DNA of 64,000 bases from Tenrec ecaudatus (lineage: Eukaryota; Chordata; Mammalia; Afrosoricida; Tenrecidae): assembly GCF_050624435.1 (NCBI RefSeq), contig NC_134539.1, positions 42,812,001-42,876,000 of the forward strand. The letters run 5' to 3'. The position numbers and the translations under genes were made by a program. This document shows positions 56,040 through 64,000 of the stretch, in pieces. A model generated the notes under the pieces. That model was given only the letters and a program-made list of their open reading frames with translations, did not search any database and was not told the DNA's origin. The number at the start of each line of letters is the position of its first letter. The first letter of the stretch is position 1.

Positions 56040-56790
56040 TCCAATCCATATAGGGTCTACACCTTGCATTTGGTACTTGTGCCTCTTAAGTCTCTTTATA
56101 ATAGTCTCCTTTAAAAAAAACTGCCACTGATTATTTTATTTTAGAGAAACTAGAGCATTTGTTTTAGAGAATTTCCCACATTCTGAATTTAACCAAAGAC
56201 TTTTCATGTGTCTTGCTTTTCTCCCTATATTACTAGATAGTTTTGACTGAATCTCAGTCAGCTTTTAAAGAAGCCCTTCACAGGTTGTATTATGTACTTG
56301 ATATTATATGACATCAGCAAATAGTGCTTGGGTTGTCGGCGACAAGGACAGTCAAGTTTGATCGGTGAGTTCAATTCCTCCATTATAACGTTTCCTATCA
56401 ACCTTTCACCATCATTTTAGTGTCTACTGATGGTGGTTGTCCTGTTACTTCACTAGGGGTTGCAAAATGGTGATTGTTCTACCATTCTGCATTTATTAAC
56501 AAATTCATTGGCATTTTTATTACCCCAAATGAATTTATGAAAGAAAAGCGGGATAGGTTTTGGCACAAGTTAGTGCTCTGACATCTTTCCGTGACAGTCA
56601 TTGAGTTTTATATAAAGGATCATTATGAACTCGATCATTTTAATGGATTTCCTCAAAATCCATCTTGGTGTCCCCAATTTTCCATCAAGTTCGCATGTTT
56701 GTCCAATGACTTCATTGTTTCTAGAAAGCTCCTATATTCTCTGGTAAGGGGATTCTAGGAACTATTTTAGCACAAAGTACTTCACATTAC
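56040..56790 (-). mobile_element. Old L1-like 3' segment
   Basis: Plus-strand text such as CTCTTAAGTCTCTTTATAAT, CACTAGGGGTTGCAAAATGG and TTCTACCATTCTGCATTTAT matches a common antisense L1 3' sequence of placental mammals. It lies just upstream of the FKTN CpG island. Confidence 0.5.
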
Positions 56791-56999
56791 AGCCCCTTAA
56801 AAATCACGTCAAAATCAATTCATAATAACCCCTAAAGATCTTCTGGATTGTGCTGTTAAAGTTAAAAGAAGCGGGTCCAGAGTTGTAGGCGTGTTATTCC
56901 AGTCGTCAGGAGGGGCTAAGTGTCCGCTGAAGGTGCCTTGATCTCGTGAACAATCCCGGCGCAGGTCTTCCCTCTGAAAACTTGGCCCCTCGATCTACT

Positions 57000-57970
57000 C
57001 CATCATCTGAAACGACGGCACCCACGCCAGCACCCGGCGAGTGACAGAATCCCTCTCTGCCCAGGGCTGACAGCAAAAATAGCCATCGTTATCTGAAAGA
57101 GACTGCGGGTTCCGTACTCCAATCGGCCCAACACGCTTTGGGAAACAGGGCCCGCGGGGCCTCTCGGGTGCACCCTCCACTCAGGGCGCGAGGTGTTCTT
57201 GCAAACGCGCGCCTGCAGCTGCCGCCCGAACCAGAGACGGGAGGCTAGATTCCCAAACCAAGGGAGCCCCCCGTGAGCCTGAAACCCCGTAAGGCGAGCC
57301 AGCGGCTGGAGCCAGCGGCCGGCCGGGGCTCGCGCGAGGACCGGGCACGTCGGCGACGCCAGGCTGGCGACCGCAGCTCTGCGCTTGACGGCTCCTTTTG
57401 CGGCGCTTGCCGTAAAGCGAGCTCGTGACGCCGCGGCTCCGGAAGGGAAGGCGTGGGCGACCCCGCTCGGCCGCGGGGTGAGCGCTGACCTGTCGTCGGT
57501 GGCTCGGGTAACCGGCCGTCGGCTTTCCCCAACATTCAGGTTCCCGTCCACCCTCCCCGCGGGAAGGCCGAGCGCGCCCAAGCGGGACAACGCCGGCTCG
57601 GTCCGCCACCTCCCGGCCCACGTCCGCCCGGCCCATCCTTTCCACAGCGCTGGGCGTGTCCGCAGGTGAAGTCCGCATTCTGGGGCGGGGCCGTTTCGCG
57701 TGCTGGTGTAGATCCCCGTGGACGCCCGGCGGAGGCAGGGCCCTCGGAGGAGAGTTGGCCCTTCAGAGTGTCTGTGTGGAGAGCGTTTCACATCGCAGGA
57801 CTAACGGGAGAAAGGTGCCCACAGGTCTAGGCAGCGCCGCACGCCGGCGAGGGGGATGGCCTGGAGGAATGGGCGTGTGGAAGGGGAAAGTCTCTACGTG
57901 GAGCGGGACCTTAGAGAAAGCTCTGGGCGAGTGGGGAGCTCCAGAAGCCTTACAGGGAGAGAGTGGGTAC
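57000..57970 (+). promoter_or_regulatory. FKTN: CpG island, probable FKTN promoter and exon 1
   Basis: G+C and CpG rise abruptly here against AT-rich flanks, with dense CG dinucleotides from about 57010 to 57700. A CCAATCGG box (NF-Y type) lies at 57119 and a GGGGCGGGGC box (Sp1 type) at 57682. The position, 4 kb upstream of the fukutin ATG exon and on the same strand, makes it the likely housekeeping-type promoter. Two splice-donor candidates for a noncoding first exon are GCGG|GGTGAGC-like sequence at about 57477 and CAG|GTGAAG after 57665; I cannot choose between them. Long frames here reflect the G+C content. Confidence 0.75.
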
Positions 57971-58061
57971 CTGGGGTAACCCTCATACCAACAACAGAAA
58001 TGGACGAGCCATCCAAGGCGTTCTGCCTTGGTGATGGACAGTGATTTGTTTTAGGTGCTAG

Positions 58062-58235
58062 TGGACAGTCCCGGAGGTCCTGGGTGGTGTAAATGGTTCA
58101 CATGCGCCTTACAGTAAGGTTGGCTTTTCAGGCCCATCCAGAGGCGCCTCAGAAGAAGACCTGGCTTCTAAACAATCCGCCATTGGAAACGAACACAGTT
58201 CTACTCAAGCACACTTGACTCCTAGTCAGTGGTAA
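58062..58235 (+). repeat. AfroSINE, diverged
   Basis: GTCCTGGGTGGTGTAAATGG and CTTACAGTAAGGTTGGCTTT; just downstream of the CpG island. Confidence 0.65.
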
Positions 58236-58499
58236 CTTGTCTTTTGTTTTCCTTTTACGGAACCACTGAGAGGTTTTGATTATGGAAGTGACTTGAGTCC
58301 TCTGCCAACCAGCAGTGTATAGGTAAGATTATAGGTAAAAAGAAAGCAGACACAGACACCCTGGTTAAAATTAGGGCATTAGGTTCCATTTGAGTCTTAA
58401 GTTGTCATGTGACCATGAAAAAAAGGGAGTTTATGTCAGATAATTTAGAGATAAAGTCAAAAAGTCTTCAAGTGTTTAGAAAAAAAGTACCTCATTGTG

Positions 58500-58725
58500 G
58501 GTGAAGGGAGACGCCGGGCAGTGTAAGATATGACAAATTAACAATTTATGAATTATCAAGGGTTCTTGAGAGAGGGGGTAAAATAAGGAACAGATGCCAG
58601 GGGCTTACGTGGACAGCAAATGTTTTGAGAATGATGAGGGTAACAAATGTACAAATGTGTTTTATACAATTGATGTTTGTATGGATTGTGATGAGTTGTA
58701 TGAGCCTCCAATAAAATGATTTTTA
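58500..58725 (+). mobile_element. LINE 3' end
   Basis: Runs from GTGAAGGGAGACGCCGGGCA to GAGCCTCCAATAAAATG with an A-rich tail. It lies between the CpG island and the FKTN coding exons. Confidence 0.82.
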
Positions 58726-59006
58726 AAAAAGAAAGAATATAACATGAAAAAAAAAAGAATTTTGTAAGACCAAAAAAATAAAAGTACCATATTATTGATT
58801 TGTCACTGGTAACTATTTCTAATGTGATAATGATAATGAAAAGGAATATTTTGACAAGCCAGTGATCATCCTTTGCAACTGAATTGCCTTGGAATATATA
58901 GAAAATAAATATAATTGACTATCTTAAATAAAACAAAATTGGATCTCATCTTGGTAATAAAAATGTAGTTAAGTATTTGACGGTTTACTTAATCTAAGAA
59001 TTAATT

Positions 59007-59395
59007 ACCGTATATACTTGAATAGAAGCCGACCCAAGTATAAGCCGAGGTATCTAATTAAGACCTGGGAAACCAGAAAAACTGATTGACTCGAGTATAA
59101 GCCTAGGGTGGGACATGCAGGATGTGAATTAACACAGAGACCAGAGGGGAGAGGCGGAGCGCAGCCACAGACACATCCTTACCAGTTCAGCTGCCGTCGT
59201 AAGTGAATCACTACAGGTGCTTCTGGGAATTGGAGCCCTCGACGTCATAGGACGGCTCTGATTGATTAGATGTGAGTAAACAGACATTCAAAGCCCCCGA
59301 ACGGCAGTCACCCGCGAGATGTTACACCTTGCTGGGGTACCACTGACCCGTGTATAAGCCAAACCCCAGTTTTTCAGCACATTTTTTGTTAGTCC
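59007..59395 (+). mobile_element. DNA transposon, 'tatatactcg' family, different interior
   Basis: It opens ACCGTATATACTTGAATAGA with repeated AAGTATAAGCCGAG-like units and near the right has CCGTGTATAAGCC and TTTTTCAGCACATT. The interior is GC-richer and unlike the other two copies. The right terminal repeat is not visible, so this copy is truncated or its edge is wrong. Confidence 0.6.
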
Positions 59396-59803
59396 TACAC
59401 AACCATGACACAAAGCCTGTAAGTCATCAGGAGAAGAAAGTGTGACCTCAGAGCCAGGCTGTCAGTGGACATCCGTTTTGGGTAATGTAATAAGTCAAAT
59501 ACCTGTAAGTTTCTTATGAATAAACTACAGAAAGATGAATATTGGATCAGTAGTTAAGTAGAGGTTATGAAGCAAAAGGATTGAGAGTGAATATTGATTC
59601 CATTTAATTGTATAATTAAGACCAAAACAACTGGGGTTTGGGGTTGTAGAATAGAATAGAAATGATAATGACCTTTAGTCATAACTGATGAAAGTCAGAA
59701 TTCAAAAGAGAAAGAAGGTAGGAAATAATACACATTTGCTGATAGCTTATTGTATGGTGACTAGAGAACAAAAGATATATAACACTTAAAACTCAAGTAA
59801 TAG

Positions 59804-59857
59804 AGGTGTTAGTTATTTAAAGGAATACAGAGGTGTTAGTTATTTAAAGGAATACAG
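59804..59857. repeat. Perfect 27-bp tandem duplication
   Basis: The unit starting AGGTGTTAGTTATTTAAAGG is present twice without any change, so the duplication is recent. Confidence 0.92.
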
Positions 59858-60221
59858 ATAATACCAGAACCACTACGTACAATCATACATTTAATTAAAA
59901 TCAGGCGATCGAGAAATTTAAGTTAAATTTCTTGTTCTAAAAAAATAATCATAGATGAGACCAATGATGAAGAACAAAATTGTTTATTCGGTTTTCTTTA
60001 CTACTGCAAAAACGAAAACCATACATGGAGTGTTCGTAAAAGCTAGTTACATGCTAGATCACAAAAGAAATTTCAACACAAAGACTATTATACAGACCCT
60101 GTTCCTTAACCACAAATTTTCTCAATTTCTCAATAGAATGGTTGTCAAGCAGGACTTCTAGATCTGCATCTTATACATCACTTGAGAACTTATCAGAAAT
60201 GAAATTAAGGGATTTGATCTT

Positions 60222-60375
60222 AGACCTATGAGTCCTTAGGTGGTTAAGTGTTCCACCGCTAGCCAAAAGGTCGACTTAGGGCAGGTCATGCCCTTGAAAA
60301 GCTGTGGGTTGCAGTTCTATCCTACATGCATGGGGTCTCTAAAAGTCTGAATCAACTTGATGGTAACAGGCTTAC
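60222..60375 (+). repeat. AfroSINE, short
   Basis: GAGTCCTTAGGTGGTTAAGT to GAATCAACTTGATGGTAACA with a shortened middle. Confidence 0.72.
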
Positions 60376-60470
60376 CCCATACCTACTACTGGATCAGAAA
60401 CTCTGAGAGTAAAGCCCATACCCTCTGTTTGATAAAGACCCAAGTGTGTCTTCATGTATTTGCAGTTGTT

Positions 60471-61429
<959 letters not shown>

Positions 61430-61612
61430 AACTTTGTTCTCATCTGATTATTTCATTAGGTTATGAAACTACTGTCATATATTGTATAGAACTTCAGATA
61501 ATTTTTCTTTTGTTGGCTTTTACTGGTGATATGTTTTTATCTCATTAGAAACACTGTTTTATTCACAGAAAGCAAGATTACTTTCCTATTCAAAAAAGAT
61601 GAAAACGACTGA

Positions 61613-62702
<1,090 letters not shown>

Positions 62703-62762
62703 AATGGAGCTGGTTTATCTAAATCCAAAGGAAGCCGGAATGGATTTGATAGCATACAGTGG
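62703..62762 (+). CDS. FKTN: Fukutin second coding exon: lumenal stem
   Basis: A 60-nt exon (20 codons, phase 0 to 0) between acceptor CTTCCTAG and donor TGG|GTATGT. It reads [20 protein letters not shown] and joins directly after STK of the previous exon. It matches residues 36-55 of fukutin, with two visible differences from the human sequence as I recall it (Ile to Asn at 48 and Thr to Ile at 53). It belongs to the stem between membrane anchor and catalytic domain. The following exons lie outside the window. Confidence 0.95.
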
Positions 62763-63464
62763 GTATGTATTAGTAAACAAATCCTTAATCGTAATCTTCA
62801 TGTAGTTCTTTTATTGATAGACTTAATAACTATTTGTTGAATAATGCCAGTGATAATATCCGCCTTATGGATGTGGAAGGGCAAGGTGCAGGTGCTATGC
62901 CAAATGTTTTAAATGTCAGTATCTCATTCAGGACTTTTTAAAAGTCCTTTGCCTTACTGGGAATAAGGTTAATTAGCTAAGAAGCAGATGACTTGATTGT
63001 AATTCTTGTTGTCTAACTCATGACCCTCATTAACTGAACTATACACTTCCTCAGATGAGTGATTATAGGAATCAGAATTCAACTACGAATAAGAGAAAAT
63101 AAAATCAGGAATAATAATGTTCTCAATGTTTTTCCTTTATAAGAAGAGGGAGACTAGGAATATATACAAATAACCTTGTTTAGTTTTTATAAATTCCTGA
63201 ATATAAACATTGATAAAAATAATTTCTTTACATTTTTCTAACTAACTTATAAATGAAACAAAGTTCACTTAATAAAAAAAATTACATTTCACTGTTAGTA
63301 TATATTATAAAAATGACAAGACATTTCAGAGCATTTATTTGACTTCTCTGTAAACAGGGACATGAAAGACTTTAGATTAGACTTGGGCTTTCAAATCACC
63401 AAGCAGCCACAAAGAGTGCTAATTTTAGGACACTGCTACCACCAGCTGGATTTGAACTGCTCGT

Positions 63465-63690
63465 TAAAAGATACATAAGACATGACAAAATAATAATTTA
63501 TAAATTATCAAGGTTCATGAGGGATGGGGGAGGGAGAGGAAAAATGAGCTGATGCCAAGGGCTCAAGTAGAAAGCAAATGTTTTGAGAATGATGATGGCA
63601 ACAAACGTACAAATGTGCTTGACACCATGGATGGATGGATGGATTGTGAAAAGAGTTGTATGAGCCCCCAATAAAATGATTTATATATAT
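63465..63690 (+). mobile_element. LINE 3' end
   Basis: From AAGACATGACAAAATAATAA to GAGCCCCCAATAAAATG, then a TA-rich tail. An internal (GGAT)4-like run occurs at 63627-63645. Confidence 0.82.
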
Positions 63691-63712
63691 AAATAAACAT
63701 AAATATAAATAA

Positions 63713-63737
63713 ATATATATATATATATATATATATA
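63713..63737. repeat. (TA)n microsatellite
   Basis: TA run at the end of the A/T-rich tail of a LINE 3' end. Confidence 0.9.
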
Positions 63738-64000
63738 AAGCTGAAGTCTGAGATAGCCTTTTACCAGGCTCGTTTGCTTACCTTGTCTTGAAGAATCATT
63801 GTTAACTTCTTGTCAAAGTACAAATATTTTGCTTTATGAACTTAGGGTAGTATGAAGGGAAAGGAAAACATTATATATACTTGGGATTTATACCCTCGAT
63901 GAGAGAACTTTAGACTTATAGCTAGAAAGATTCCTGCAGATTAAATAAAATGAAATTTTATGTACTTCTTTGTAGCTCCTCTTTACCTCTGCCCATCCAT

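Larger units (their letters stand above)
53041..56999. other. Intergenic interval between FSD1L and FKTN
   Basis: It contains an old palindromic hAT fragment (53765-53945), a minus-strand LINE 3' UTR (53995-54640) and an old L1 tail (56040-56790). The stretch 54650-56030 shows nothing I can assign. Confidence 0.6.
62763..64000 (+). other. FKTN: FKTN intron, right edge of window
   Basis: The intron continues past the window. It has a plus-strand LINE 3' end at 63465-63690 followed by a TA-rich simple repeat; the remainder is AT-rich without recognised features. Confidence 0.7.

Noticed and set aside
57003..57791. 262-codon minus-strand frame across the CpG island
   Set aside because: G+C-rich sequence lacks stop codons in several frames on both strands at once. 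The translation is Arg/Ala/Pro-rich, with no domain and no splice context.

Overview
This window is mammalian nuclear DNA. It holds spliced exons with consensus GT/AG sites, one CpG island and dense interspersed repeats. The repeats point to an afrotherian: about 27 tRNA-derived SINEs of the AfroSINE type, a BovB-like RTE LINE whose 3' tail resembles the SINE tails, and many copies of a LINE 3' end finishing in AATAAAATG. Two SPIN-like hAT transposons (22154-22329 and 46435-46626) narrow this further, because SPIN is a horizontally transferred element known in tenrecs among Afrotheria. A tenrec such as Echinops is my best guess; this is inference, since I could not search a database.

Two genes lie head to tail on the plus strand. 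From 1 to about 53 kb is the 3' part of FSD1L (fibronectin type III and SPRY domain containing 1 like). Eleven constitutive coding exons (1565-1696 to 47207-47329) plus one 33-nt cassette microexon (33796-33828) encode about 460 residues: coiled coil, COS box, FN3 domain, PRY, basic linker, SPRY domain and stop. The first roughly 37 codons lie left of the window. After the stop comes a mostly repeat-poor stretch that is probably a long 3' UTR. A CpG island at about 57.0-57.9 kb is the likely promoter of FKTN (fukutin). Its ATG exon (61646-61750) and next coding exon (62703-62762) are present; the rest of the gene lies to the right. This order matches human 9q31.2 (FSD1L then FKTN).

Inside the genes sit several insertions. 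The 5' half of an ERV-L endogenous retrovirus (LTR, leucine-tRNA primer site, gag, protease, no pol) lies in the FSD1L intron at 17.0-19.6 kb. A solo ERV-L-type LTR lies on the minus strand at 42.7-43.3 kb. A complete processed retrocopy of MYL12B, with an intact 172-codon frame, poly(A) and a 15-bp target-site duplication, lies in the first FKTN intron. A non-autonomous DNA transposon family with 'tatatactcg' ends occurs three times, and two of its copies carry a LINE 3' end at the same internal position.

The observations most worth a second look are the FSD1L microexon, a possible alternative last exon of FSD1L (about 11245-12060), the intact MYL12B retrocopy, the open ERV-L gag-protease frame broken only by one in-frame TGA, the repeated LINE-in-transposon junction, and the SPIN copies. 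I saw no bacterial system, CRISPR array, rRNA gene or standalone tRNA gene.
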